Assembly: GCA_900708905.1 (NCBI GenBank)
Contig: CAADRB010000011.1
Coordinates: 660,566 to 724,565 of the forward strand
DNA from: Hymenolepis diminuta
Lineage: Eukaryota > Platyhelminthes > Cestoda > Cyclophyllidea > Hymenolepididae
Direction: 5' to 3'
Length of the DNA stretch: 64,000 nucleotides
How positions within the stretch are numbered: the stretch's first letter is position 1; each line of letters opens with the position of its first letter. Below, piece by piece: positions 1 to 14,000 of the stretch. The notes beneath the pieces are model-generated. The model had not been told where the DNA came from. It searched no databases and worked only from the letters and a program-made list of their open reading frames with translations. Both the position numbers and the translations under genes were made by a program.

Positions 1-3000
1 CTATGTAGCGTTGATGATTAGAAATTACTGACCAGTTAAGTAAAGTGGCCATGATTGTCTGATAGCATGCTGAGGTTTAATTAATTATCCTAAGATATTA
101 AAATAATAAATGAAGGTTGTTTCACACATTGTTCCTCTGCACCACATAACAAGATTTAAGCTCTAAATGTGACGAAAACAAGGAGACACAAATGGGGTAC
201 GCACCACGTCAGAATTAGCACACATGACATGGCGTCATGAGATCAGGTGACAAGAATGTCATCCCGAAATGACGTGGACGTCACAAGTTGCGTATTGACA
301 AAGATTATTAACAAGGCATGTTGAAAAGCTTATACGCAGTTGAAAATTAATACTAGATAAATGGCGTGTAGAAAACTGGGTGTACATTGGTTTAGATCTT
401 AATTAACTATATCTTCAGTGAGATGGAAACAGAATTTATCCGGATAGCTCATTTACAAATATTAGCTCTTCGTTGAATGAATGAGGCCAAGATGAAAATT
501 TTGTAAAGTTTAATATCACGTCAAGAGAGAGCTGGTGGTACCCAGCCCATTACTTTTGATTAGAACTCGAGCAGAATCGTTTGAAACATTCGTTGAGCCT
601 GTTCTACTTTACAGTTGTCTACTATTATTTATCGCAAGGTGGATGATAACGGATGACGAATGATACTGAACCTGTACAGCCGAAGGTAAATGAACGTTGA
701 AGTGCTAATAGTAAATGTTTGTTTGAGGAACCTCATCACATAACTTTGGAAGTTTTGACGCATTCCCTGGGCACGCCAGCACCGGCAGGTTGGCGCAGTT
801 GTCAAGCTTTTATTAGATTTCCAATCACCCAAATGTCGAAAACTTAAAGTCTCCAATCAAAAGAGTTGGCTTAGGAAGCTCAGCGCTTATGTGACGCAGG
901 TGGTTGGTGAGAAAGAGTGTACAGTTTGGATGTGGAATGCCAAATGGGTGTGAGAGTTAAATAGAAATAGTCTGTGTGGACGACCGGTGTCAACGACTCC
1001 TCAAAAGCACATGTAAGATTAGAAGGCTCCAGTGAGCAGATCATCATCGAATGACATCAAAATCACCACCAAGTCGTCAGAATTTCATATCCAATGGATG
1101 GGTGTTTTAAGACCTATGTCAAAAGAGTTTGATCATGATGTTCGATGAAAACGTACCACCCTGAATTTCATAATAGCGGCGATAGAGGATAATCTAGTGG
1201 ATTGTGAAATAACATAATGAAAAAGAAAGATAGACTGAAAATTTTAGATGTGGATAGTAAAGGTGGGATTCTTGACTTGTTTCTGAAAATCCCAGACACT
1301 GCTTGAATCGAGTGAGCAATCTTTTCTGAATAGATGAGTTCTGATTAGAAATTGTTATATTTTTGCTTTGCCATGGATAATAATTTCTAGTACAAGAACT
1401 CTAGTTCGATTGTTCTTTTAAATGTTCTTAAAATGGATTTTTTCCTTCATTTTATAATTTAGAATATTAATAAATTTTTAAATTAAATTATTTCATTTTT
1501 AAAGAAAGAGTCAAAACAAAATGGCAACAGCAAAGGAGAATTTTATATCTCTGCAGTAAATCCTCGAACGCAATATCTCGAAACTAACTTTAATTCCTCG
1601 TTAGTCTGAAAATAGATATTTCTGCTCCCCGTTTATTTCCCTCCTATTCACAAACACATCAATTATCCAGATTTATTGCGTCCTTTTCATGAAATTATTA
1701 AGTACTTCTATTTGCAGACATTGTTGTAATTCATAAAATTTTATGCTAAAAGTGCTAAGTGTACCCTTATTCAGGTTCAGGCCTTTTATCAATTAGCATA
1801 ATCGTTTGTGCTTTTTGTAAAGTGAGGGTAAATATTTCATTATTGAATAAATTTAAAACAATAATCATAACAATATTCAAGATTCTGATCAGCCAATGTT
1901 CTACAAATGTGCTACAAAATTTGAGAAAAGGGAAAAGTGAGAGTTTGTAAGTAAGTTTTATTAATAAACATTTTAAGAACGAGATTTGAGGAATTAGGCG
2001 GTGGACTGGGGGTTTGATAATTCTTCTTACCCAAGTTTTACCTGAACAGTTTGTTCTCAAATATCATAGTTTTAATAGTCACTTTCTTAACTTAAAGAAT
2101 ACAGCTATTTCAAATTTGCTAAATGATCAAATACTTTTTGTGCTGGGTCGAGATTTCAAACGGTTGCGTTATTATTCCTGCTGATATTTCTTATTTTCAA
2201 TTGCTTCTATGCACAGTTTTTAAACTGACGAATGCACTTAAAGGTAAAATGCTGGATATGGTTAATAATTGAAGTACATTTCTTTCGTTTTAAAGGTAAT
2301 TCAAACTATAATCTTTACTCAAAAATAGACAGTTTTATACGTCTTTCGCTTAGGTAAAAATTGTTTCTGGAAATATCCGAATTTGATTTTTTTAATTATG
2401 CATATTCATGTCTGGAAACAAAACTAAATAATGTTGTGTATTTTCTAATTCTGATTCCGTTTTAAAATAATCATAATAAATAAAGACTTGTTTTTTCAGT
2501 CAATTTTCCGGATCAAACTTTATTTTGACCTATCGTTTATAAAAGTTCAAAACTTTTTTATTATCTCTATTAAATATGGTTCCTTAATGGATCTTTAATA
2601 TTTATTCTGTTCAACATCAGTCAATTAAAGTACCCCTACCTACGTTCAAGAAATTATTGGCAAATCTATTACACTGATTATTCTTGAACTAAAACAAAGG
2701 AAACAATAAGCCGACATAAAAGATTCTACACCACTAGGCGTAAATGGATATGTTCAAATTCTAAAAGCCCACACGCAGTTCATATAAAGAATAAAAGAAA
2801 TCTGCCATATGTTTGGATAATTCAATTATTTTTCTTCAATTAAATTTTGTTGCAATGTAAGTAGATATTTAGATGCAAAATAACTGAAACAGTCCCGAAT
2901 GGAAAACTTCAAGAAATAAGGAGAATTTTATTATTAAATTATAAACAACTTATGGTACGACAAATTATAAAGTTTATTGATTTAAATGCTCCCAAAATTA

Positions 3001-4469
3001 TTATAAGTTGAATTTTTACTATGACATACGAAATGAACTATGCCTGATAGAGCATCACAATGTTTGTGACTACAAAGGATTTTGCTATCACTTCAAACCC
3101 AGAGGTATGATAATCAACAAAGATGTTGGTTACAATAGCGGGATATTCAGAGCATGTCTGACTACTACACATCTCCATTAAAGCACTTTAAGAAGTGGAA
3201 GACCAAGCTTACATTAGATGAGCAGTACCTATAGAGCTCTTCAAAATTAAACATTTATCTATCTAAGGCCTGCGGATTTAGGATAATAATAAGCTGCTCA
3301 TTACCAGAGAAGGTCATATTTTTGCTTTTTCAGCCTTGAGAGGGAAATAAATGGAATGAAGTAGCAGCATTTATCACTATAATTAAATAACCAGTCAGTA
3401 ATTATTCAATAGCACAATCAAGAATTCGCTCAATCAATAATACAAAGAATTATTAAATTTGAATTTCGAACATGAATAGCCTTTTAGGAGAATAGAGAAC
3501 AACATAAGTTCAAAATTCTAAGGAAGTAAAACCATTTGATATCAAGATCACAATTTCAATACCTTTCCGATCACCTCCCCCGTACCATTTATTGCTCTTA
3601 CTGATACTCGAATTCAGTTGCTTTTCACAATGAAAGATTGTAAATCATTTCCCACTGTAAAAGTATATAATAAAGAAATGGATCAAACATCTAGAATCTG
3701 ACGTATAATATTGATCAATCGAGTTAAGAAGTGGTTTCTCCTGCATTCTCTCAGCCGCATAATTAAATTAGGCGAAAGAGACTAAAGCATTGCCTTAACT
3801 TCAGCTATCGTGTTTATTTTGTCAGAGCAAGCGTGCATGTTGAACGTTTGTGCGTTTTATAATTTCAGGATTGTTTAACTCCTTGAGACTGCTACAAAGC
3901 TCGGAGAGATTCGTTGCCTTTCATGAAAAAGCCAAATCTGGGTGTTGGATTTTAAATTATTGGAATTAGAAAGTAAGATGATCATAATTTATCCAAGTTA
4001 TTAACATCATATTCTTTCTGCATATAAAAATATATATTAATCATAACTTTAAATATCCGTTTGGTAGCAGAATAAAGTGCTAAATTGGAAATTAAAAGGG
4101 CTATTTTGGTAATTAAGAAGTGTAAAATTGATCTGAATTGCGGTATAATCCTTAGAAAATAATCTGCTTCGACAAATTATTCATTATTTTTAGTGTTTAT
4201 AGAGTTCTGGTATGGAAAAAGCCGGATTAAGCATATTTTAATAGTAGGATTTAATAAAAAATAAAGCTATACACATGTCTGACCCTTGAATACTACTTCT
4301 GAACAGTACGTAATATACATAAATTGGTGTTTGTATTCAAAATTTTATGAAAGGTGAGAAAGTTTTAATTTTCACAATTTTGCATTCTCTGTAATGTAAT
4401 ATATATCCCAAATTTCTATATCAAGATGTGCTGACGAGCCTACAAGTTCAAAAAATAAATGCGGAATTC
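1..4469. other. No gene recognised; downstream flank of gene 1
   Basis: This is AT-rich sequence with scattered short frames. Near 560-600 on the plus strand a stretch reads FETFVEPVLLYSC, similar to the C-terminal VLLYG motif of LINE reverse transcriptases, but nothing around it supports a longer fragment. Around 220-300 there are two short inverted repeats, CATGAC..GTCATG and TGACGTGGACGTCA. Confidence 0.4.
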
Positions 4470-4958
4470 TAAATTATTTTCTCCATTTATTTTTAAAAGT
4501 GCTAACTCTTTGCAGGGTGTGTCATATATATTTAACAAGAGACGCAGAATGCAATGACATTATACTACTCATCGGCAAGCAGACCTTATTAACACAGAGA
4601 AAATTGTAAGCCGAAGAGTGCCCAATTAGTTCTAATGCAGTTAAATCAAACGAGTCTACTTCAGACTTTCGATTACCCATCCTTGTTGAAACATATTTCT
4701 TCAAAGTTGCATTGTGTTCGTTCTCTATAATTGTATAGTGAAATCATTTGATCAATAGAAGTGTACTCCGTCCTCTCGGTAATTGAACATCTGTTCAACA
4801 ATCTTTTGGTGTCATCGACACAACTGCATCTGACTTACACCCAGTAACATAACGCGAAAAATCAAAATGCTGTAACCTCGAGAATATGTTCCCTTAATAC
4901 TGACCAAGCTTTGATATCTTCCATTGAAAGAATGATTTTGGTAGGTTAGACCACTTGA

Positions 4959-5083
4959 TCAATCAAATACTCTTTCTTTATTCTTGTCCGGCTTAATTCC
5001 CAAAAGCAAAGGAGGACTGCAAACTCCTTGGACATGTTCATCTATTGGCAAATCCTGTACTGGCTTCTCTACAACTCTATCAC
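4959..5083 (-). CDS. Gene 1 putative terminal exon (left copy)
   Basis: After a TTTTGTGTAG acceptor (85-bp intron) a frame runs through VQDLPIDEHVQ, CSPPLLLGIKPDKNKERVFD and a TGA at 4961-4959. Phase-correct joining to the preceding exon requires an AG four codons further in (exon 4959-5071, possibly starting at 5066). Use of the first AG in the incoming phase would stop after a few codons. An AATAAA lies downstream at 4486-4491. Confidence 0.4.
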
Positions 5084-8000
5084 CTACACAAAATGACCAA
5101 AAAGTAAGTTTAATTTATAAAGCACCTCATCGTATGCAAACATGTCAATGCTAGAATATTTGAATCACCTCCGAAAGTACATGGGATGCTGGAACAGATT
5201 CAAAAAATAACTCTTTTAATAGGGACTTCCATAATCCACATTCTGCATATGCCTGATACCGTTAACTAGAATTTACTGTTGAATTTCTGAATATAAACGA
5301 AATTTTCCGAATCATTTAAAATTACTCATCCACACGTTTCCATTGTTCTGTTATCTTATTGTGAGACAGAAAGTGCTTCAGTAATTTGAGTGTGAAATCG
5401 TCTTCTCCGGAACATCCTCTTTACGAAATCAAACTGCCTTCCCTGGACGCTCCTAATCGATATAGATTACAAGTAATTTGACACTCAGGAAGCATATTAT
5501 ATTACACATCTGCAGATTTTATTCTTTTTGCAAAATTTGGATAAAGAATTCTACTTTGTCTGCATGTACATAGCAAACAACGCTGCCTATGAGATATTTG
5601 TCGAACTGGTGTGTTATCCAGTCAATTCATGAGAAATTGTCTTGGCTCAGTCTACGTGTCGCCAATCCTATTCTGTCGCCTGTTTCTGCCAGGCTCCACT
5701 ACTGCCGTCTAGAGTTTTACTTCCTTCTCCCTGGACTGAATTGTCTCGCCAAAACTGACAATTTTAGCATCATATCCCTGAAACTATTTTTCATGGTTAT
5801 GATCTGCGTGAAATAGTTCTTCAAACTACTGGATTCTCAGTTATTGTACAAGTATGTCCATGCTTCCAATCATTTCATACGGATAGAAGGTAGATCGTTA
5901 CTGCTAATTCTACCGTCTCGATATTAATAACCGAAATACGTATATCATTCACTGCGATATTTCGTAAAAAGAAGTGTCTACAGATGCTCTTTTTATTCCT
6001 CTGAGTTAAATTCATTTCCCATCGAATCTCATGAGGAAGATTTATTTTAGAGATTAAACTTGAAGCATGAAAACAATTGCTTGCTTGGATCAGTATAGTT
6101 AAAGAAAATTTTCTCTGAAATTGATTCAAGCTCATATCATACTGCCACATATAATTAGTCAGTAATTACCTTTACTAAATGTATGGACCCAGTTCTCTGT
6201 GCCATCTAAGTATTTCATCGTAAAAACCTCGTTGATCAATAATCAGTGCAGTATTAGAAAATTCTGCCCAGAATATTCACACTCTTCAGGGAGCAATACC
6301 AACGGATGGTGCAATTTAAGTGGAGCAATGGAAAGTAATATTTCTTGCACAAACGACTATGGCATAAAAAGGTAGCATTTAGCAATAATGCATCTTCTTT
6401 TCTTTCTTCTCCTTTAGTGATTGATGGCACTCCTAATTAGAGAATGTAATGAACATATTAATTTCTTTCCAATCTGTTGGTCGATAACAAATTTTCATGA
6501 CACCGTATATGATAGTTTTGCATCTAACTATTCAGTGAATAATGCAATACTTTCTAAACCAAGAATGATGACATGTGCAAGTTAATTTCAATATTTTGAC
6601 AAATAAATAGATATACTCAATCTCTTGAACTTTTCCAGATTTCTGAAATTTGAAAAATTCAAAAACAGATTGTTATATGATTTTTTGTCAATATTTATAC
6701 ATATTGGTCTGCGAATAATATGAAATATTTATTATCAACAGTCTAGACACGGTGTATCTCAATCTACTGATTGTTATTTTCTTCCGTTTTCATAGGTTCT
6801 TTGATTAAATTTCAAACACAGAAATTGTTTGCAACTAAACATAGGCCTAGACGTAAACATAGGATCCTAAGTAAAATTAAAATTGTGCAGCGATGCAATT
6901 TTAGTTCAGGGGAATTGATCTGTGTCGTCAATATTCCCTTTTATCTTTGCAGTGTGGTCTCGAGTTCTGAATGATCATATGAAATCATCCAACCCAAAAT
7001 CCAAAAATTCACAATATTAATTTTCATGAAAGTAGCAGAAATCACTGCTACCTTCACGATTTTCCCTTGTGAAAACTGTATCCTTGAGTTTTGAATTTCT
7101 CCACATCGAAATGAGTGTGTTCTTCTGTGATTACCTCTTTCCTACCATAACACCTAAATGAATTGTTTCTAGATTTAATGTTAATAAATCCACTTTATTA
7201 AATATCCCGTCATGAATACGAATCGGACCAAAAAAGGCGTCTACCTCTCTCATTTTTGCTTTCAAGATAGAGTTCAAGAATACTTGACGATTACCTTTCT
7301 AGTTACGACATTATTTTCCAGGATTTTCTTGTAATAACAGAAGGTCGTATTTATGGAAATAATTCTTTCGATTGATTGAACAGCCATGCATTCGATATAT
7401 TTGTTCAAAAGCACACATTTTTGAGCGTAAAGTACTAGAAGAGTGGTTTCATAGCTAATTTCTTCTTTACCAGCTTGTATCCAGTGGTAAAACTGTTAAG
7501 TAAACAAAGTCAAAATGGCGGTTTTATAGCGTAAGAGTGCTGAGATCTTTATGGAGAACTACGTTTTAATTATTTTGCGCATATTTACCTTTTCGTAATT
7601 GTGCATAAGATTTCCCTATAGATATGCAATAAATTAAAAACCTGTGGTACTGTAAGAAAAATTCCATGTCCTTATCCAATCACAGCTGTCGGGATTGATA
7701 GTTCCAATGGATTTTGTATCAAAGGTACTTAACAAATGAGTTGAGTGCCTTAAAAAGACTAGCAGTGAGAATTCAAGATTTTTTAAATCTGCTACACCAA
7801 TGGCCACGCATTTTGTTTTACGGAGTCTAATCGCTTAAAATACCCTTAATTTTGGAAGACGCGCCACTAGCAAGCATTCTGAATACCAGTTGAATGGCTT
7901 TGAAAATGGAGGACATGTTTGGAATAATATTTATAGACACAATTGTTTTAACCAAGATGACAAGGTCTTAAGAATTTGACTACAATCCTTCACTAATTAT

Positions 8001-11000
8001 TAACGCATTATTGCTCTATGCCGACAAAAATAAACGAGAAAATTTTGTTATTTCCTTCCTCTGACCCTCAATTCAAGGGAAGCGAGTCGTGGAATAAGTG
8101 ATAATAAATAAACTGGTTACGTCATTCATGCAAGTGAATTCTCAGTTAAGTGTTCATCTAGTTCGATAAAGCTTTGACTTCGTTTTAAACTAAAAATTTT
8201 TAAATGATTTATGACATTTAGGATTCGCCACAATCTCAAACTCTGACAGTACTTTTAACGAAAATAAAAATTGATTATAAGTGGTATTTCAAATTTTGTT
8301 AAAAGTTTTAGCTGGTTTCACCTCTGTAAATCACATCTTGCATTAGCAAAGTGCCGGGTGAAAATGAAAGCAGAAGTAACACAGCCATACATTCTTTAAA
8401 CTTGTGCAATTTCAGATACTGGCTTTTTCTTGACATCAACTAAATTGAACTTGGATCTTGAAATAGGAGGCCACGAAATTAGGTCAATTTCAATCTTCAT
8501 TCGTACGAAGATTGTCTTGAAGCTAATCTCCAACAGAAATTAATTCCTCAGATATTCTGTTGGCGTTAAGGACAAGACGATAACTGTACCTGCTAAAAAC
8601 GATATCTTTATATTTTTTCTCTTTATTTGGTAACTGTTAAATTGGAAGCTCAAAATCTTTATGTCAAATTCGTATTTATAATACAAGCATTAACTAATTA
8701 TTCTACTGTTCCAATGAACTTAATATGTTGAACACTAATTAAATTAATAAATGATCTCATTTACTGTGCTGGAATTTCCATGTGTGATAAAATGGTTCTG
8801 CTTATATAAATTCCTTTAAGATAGGCTAACATTTTGTTTGTTGCATATCCGGACTCATTAGTTTTTGTAGCATCACATTTATTCAACTTAAGGTAAGAAG
8901 AACAAGGATACCTATGGCCAATATTTGGTCATGGATATGGCATAAATTTTTTTGACATATCTTCTGAATCACCTTTATTCCAGAGGTGTTCCGAATGCTA
9001 TAGGAGTTAGTACTAGCTACCAGTCCAGACTCGGGACTTGAAAAAGGCAAGGTCGATGAATCCTAACTGAAGATGGTTGGAAATGATAAAGCCGATCATT
9101 TGTTTATTAAGAGTGAATGAGACGTATGTAGAAAAATTGAAACACAGAAAGCCATTAGCTCTGAGAACATGGGATCATTCGCTATAGGGATATCTTCAAT
9201 CCAAATGCTGAAGAATGTCAGTATGTTAGACACCATCTGCATCAATACTTCTTTCTGTAACTTTGATGAGAGAGCTGCAGATCGGTAAAAGATAAAGATT
9301 AGCATTTTGATTTCTTTTCCTGCTTAAAGATAGTGATTCTACAATAATACAACAAAATTTATTTTTCATAAAAAAATGAAATCTTGTTTTATGATTAAAT
9401 TACACTGTTAATGTTCAATAGCTTAATATAAACTAGATGGGAATTTTTTCCCCTGTAAAGACATACAATCAATGACTGGCGAACTTATCTAGAACTGCTG
9501 TTTATATTAAGAGGAAAGGAGATTTCCTTTTCTTCAGAGGAAAAAACAATCCAGCCAACTAGGTAGATAATAATTTTACTTTTATGAGGTCCAATAGTGT
9601 AAACAAAACGTGGCCCCTCTCTGTAAGGTCATATTCCGCTTGATTAATGTTCAATAATATTGCGTGTCTGCAAAATGGGAAGTAAAATTATGCAGATTCT
9701 ATGTTGCAAAAACGGAATAATAGCTCCCCAGTATTAAGTACATGTTTGCTCTATATTGTAAAGAACCGATTTTTATAAGATAGAAAAACTTAAAAGAATA
9801 AATTCCCAAAATACTTGTCATTAGTAAGTTTACTTGCCTTCCAATTGTTCAGGCTAAGTTTCTACTTCGCATTCACTTTACCCCCAAATAGGTAATTCTG
9901 TGGGTTGGCAACTAACAACATAATTCCTCACACTTAAGGCTAGTCTTGAGTGTACAGAGTGAAAAAATCTTCTTTTATTTACTTCTAGATGATTCATTTA
10001 TCTTTTATGCAACAGTGCTTTCCTTTGATATTAACTGACAGACGGAAAGTTGCGATAGCACCTGAAGAAAGCAGTAGCTCACTTTTCAAAGTCTATTCAA
10101 ATATTATTTTATTTTAACAAATTCCCTTTATCTTTTTATAAAAATGATTTTCATTCCCAGTCAAAAATTTTACCTAATCAAATTGTTAAAATAAAGTGTA
10201 CTCACGTTAGTTCTTTTATATTAAGTGATAGTTGCTCTTGTCATTTGTTGGTATCTTGGCAATCAGAAAAAAATAAGTATATGAAGCGTTTGACCATTCA
10301 TCTAAACTAATTTAAAGGATACGAAAAGCAATAATTTTGAAGCTTGAATACGGTTGCATTTAAAAATGAATTATATCCAGGAGTGCAAAGACTCTAATCT
10401 TAACGCGAATTCAAATTTTGTTAAAGATTTTGATTCCGATTTTATTTTCTACTTACACTTGATTTTCTTACCTTTTCATTATTATGCTCTTCTGCAAAAT
10501 CAGAGGTAACAGGTTCGATGCGCACTCATTAAGCGAAATAATTACCCGTACTGGTGAAGTTAGACTAATAAAGAGGATGAGAGAATGTGCGTTCCTCACA
10601 ATGATATTACTCCTCTGTCCTAGTTAAGTGTCGGAAAGCACTTCCTGAATGAACTTGAGAGTTATTTTTAATATTGCTGGCTGCATTTTTATCTAAACAG
10701 TATCAAGTTTGCACCTTGTCAGTAATCATTTAGAAGATAGTTTCATAGGTGAGTTGATTTATTTCATTGCATTATAAATCATTCATATATATTATAAAAG
10801 AAACAACCACAAAATGAATCGTAAATGTGTACTCTTAATCTCAGTAATGAATTATTTCCTTCTCTGGTGAGTAACCCCTTGGATTATAAATTTTCATAAC
10901 TTCTATTCTATATGTGTTCAGAAATAATATTTCCTTGTCTTTTTTCATTAATTAACTGAGTAAATTGGATGTTCAAGATTTTTCAAAAAACGGCTTACAG

Positions 11001-14000
11001 AATCGATTCAATTGTTTGAAAAGCCCCCTGATGCTAATAACTTTCGCCTCGTGGACAGACACTTCTCTTCCAATTTTCAGTAATTGCATCGAAACTATTG
11101 AATACATAATAGACACACATATTTTCAATGGCAGATATTAATAAACTGACCATCGTCATTCGGATTGTTCGCATCACCAAGATATTTGATCAGCACTCTT
11201 CTTTAAGAGAAAGGTTGAATCAAAAATTGAGCTCGGGAATAACAATATCAGATTCAATATCCTAAAATATCGCTCCTCCCTAAATACGTAAGTTTAGAAC
11301 TTTCTATTTAATAAGTATCTTTTGTTAGTATTAATAGAGCAATTCCTCTGCAATGTTCTTGGATTTGCGAATACTTTCAAGAATTCTAAATGAGTGACCA
11401 GCGACATATCCGCTGTGCTTGAATTCTGATATACCCATATTCCCTTCTCGTTTCCGCTATATACGCTCTGATACATGCATTCCACTGCACTGCGTGCCTT
11501 TACCCCAAACTATTATTCAACTTATGCCACTTACAAAAATCACAAAATGCTTTTTCAAATATATGGGTCCGGATAACAGGCAAAACTACGAGGATCTCTA
11601 ATTTATCTATGTCAGTGACTCAAATGCTATCTTAATTAGTATCACTACAGCATCCTTTATTCTACCATAATCTGATTTTGATTATTTATTAATATCAGTG
11701 CAACTACTGTTCCTTTAATATCATAAACATTATGATTTTACTGAAATCGACGAGGTGACGTCATCATTTAATAGTTTCCTTCTAATATTTCATTCCAAAC
11801 TTTTGTTCTTATTGCTTTAACACTAAGTAGGGTGATTCAGCTTATTCACTAAAATAGTACTTGACAAATCAGGTTCACTGTTCACTGATTATTTGCAGAA
11901 CAGTAGTTAATAATCAGTTAAACAAAGTTGAGTCTATTATACCCACATCAATGAAAAATAACGATTCTTACCTGAAATCGGTCAACAGAAGGTCAAAAAG
12001 TGTCAAAGAGAAGCGGATTGGGAAGATGCTGGGATTAAAGTCAAAGTTTCAAGACGTCTTACTTTATTTGATTTTTAGATTCGGATTGTATAATATTTAC
12101 TTACTGGATATATCAAGTACCAAAACTCCGATTTTGCGTTTCGTTCTCTAAGTTGCTGATTGAATTCTTGTCTTTGATGTCGAATGTGATTTGCCATTTG
12201 AAATAATAGAAGGAAAAGTACATTTAAATGGTACTCAGCAATTTATACTCGTAAAAGAGCGAAACTCAGTCGAAAATTGAGCCAAAATTCTCATTGGACA
12301 AAGGAATCTAATTATGTTGGATTTAATTTTTTATGTCTTTAACTAATACTATGCTGCAAACTAACGAATTGACAATGTTGAGCATGAGAGTGATGTCATT
12401 CCTCAATCTTTGAAACGTGAAAAATTCCAATTGTGTATTTGCACCGTTTTGTCTGCAAATTATCAATACTTCCATGCAGTTGAACTGCTTCTAAGAACTC
12501 AACTAATTTACCCAAAGCCATGTCATCTTACGAAGTGAATAATCTTTCTGGGGAATAGCAACAAACACATCTTTGCTAAATCAAAATGACGACGTGTTGA
12601 TCGGAACTATGATTATCTTTGACACTAGCAAGAAATAAACGAAAGAAAGGAAGACATGAAAATATGAATTATAAATTTTAATTACAGTGAATAGTCGTAA
12701 CTCCAGAGTGAGTGGAAACTGAGTTATCATAAAGAATCCAAATAATGAAATACTGAGTCAAGTTTATCGTTTTGCGTCATTTGTTAGTCTGAAAAGCAGC
12801 CAAAAATAATCTGACAATTAGGACTGAATACATACATGGAAAACATGTGCATCCGAAGATGCAATACGCATCTTGAAATCAATTATTAAACTAAGCACCG
12901 GCCAAATCAAATAATCCCGAATAACTCAATTAAAAAGAACTAAGAAAAAAGAAACACCTAAAGTGACTGGCTTCTTAGTCCACCATAAGCATTTTCGCCA
13001 TCTACTTTCATCTTCCTTAACAAAATATAAAATTGTATATTATTTACTCTTTGAACAACAACAATTTTGATATAATTTATTATTATTAATATAATTTATT
13101 ATTCAGTGTAGCATAAGATTTCACATATTGGGAACTTTACCGCACGATCTGAGATATGTGAAGAACTTGTAAGGTCGTGTAAAATCATACCGCTTTTCTG
13201 AACTTTTGAATAAATTAAAATGAAGTGGCGACGCAGACCAGCATAATTAAACAATCAGCAATTAAGCACGGATGTTTTTTGATAAGAATTTAATCACTAA
13301 TTCAGGGGACAAATTATGAGTTTTGAATTTTGGAACGCAAAGCAGTAAACTGTTTATGAAATGAGCAATCTAGAGCACGAATCTGAAATTCACTTGATTT
13401 AACTCTTTTGATTCATCTCCTTTTTGAACTCTGCTTACCTAATTTCACTTGCAGCTTTTTTGTTTTCTATGTCCAGATGCCCTCCCAGGGTTATAAGATA
13501 ATAATTTTTTATCCTTCTATCGGCGATAATAATATTAAGAATGTAAAACATGAATAATAGATGCAGCTAGAGATTGCTAAATAACGCCGTGGTTTATTAG
13601 AGAATCAGAAACCCCAAGGATATTGCCATTCTATTTAGCTTATAAAGCTAATGCTTATTAAATGGTATTGTACTTTAAGGGTGCTGAGCACAAAAAAGGG
13701 TAAAATCAACACCATGACTATTAAAATTATTTCCCTTTTCACTTAAAGTCTTGGAATGTAACACTCAGACGGACTTAGAAATAATAAAATTAGGTTCACA
13801 ACAATGACATTATAAATATATTATGTAAAATGATATTATATTCATACAGACCAATGATAAAACCGGTTCAGTATAATAAATGTAAAAACATATAAGAATA
13901 TAATTTGAAGAACTAAAAGAATTTATTTTTCTAGAGAATGTTAGGACGTGGACATAATGAGGCCTTCATGAATAACTAATGTGCAATGTCCAAGGGATGA

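Larger units (their letters stand above)
4470..5852 (-). repeat. Left copy of 1,383-bp identical inverted block
   Basis: Every base compared pairs with 38554-39936 in reverse complement at the constant coordinate sum 44406, so there are no indels. The block holds three coding segments, two or more introns, the 3' UTR and a poly(A) signal. It starts 28 bp past the donor of exon 6083-5881 and ends about 16 bp beyond the AATAAA. Just outside the 3' edge the two flanks still align imperfectly (the stretch with GGCTCG and CACATCT near 4420-4460 against 39958-39990). Confidence 0.9.

Noticed and set aside
3591..3643. Exon-like segment on the minus strand with good acceptor and GTAAGA donor
   Set aside because: All three frames contain stops between the two sites, so it is not coding. 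An untranslated exon cannot be excluded.
4522..4704. 60-codon frame, repeated at 39702-39884
   Set aside because: It begins at a TTG, lies in the 3' UTR side of the block and has no splice or homology support.
5589..5816. 75-codon frame, repeated at 38590-38817
   Set aside because: Its exact repetition only reflects the duplicated block. The opposite strand carries the better coding segment with splice sites.
7058..7153. Alternative gene 1 exon reading EEHTHFDVEKFKTQGYSF
   Set aside because: It overlaps the better-supported exon 7135-7298, whose donor lies at its start. Its own end runs into a stop, and phase agreement favours the other model.
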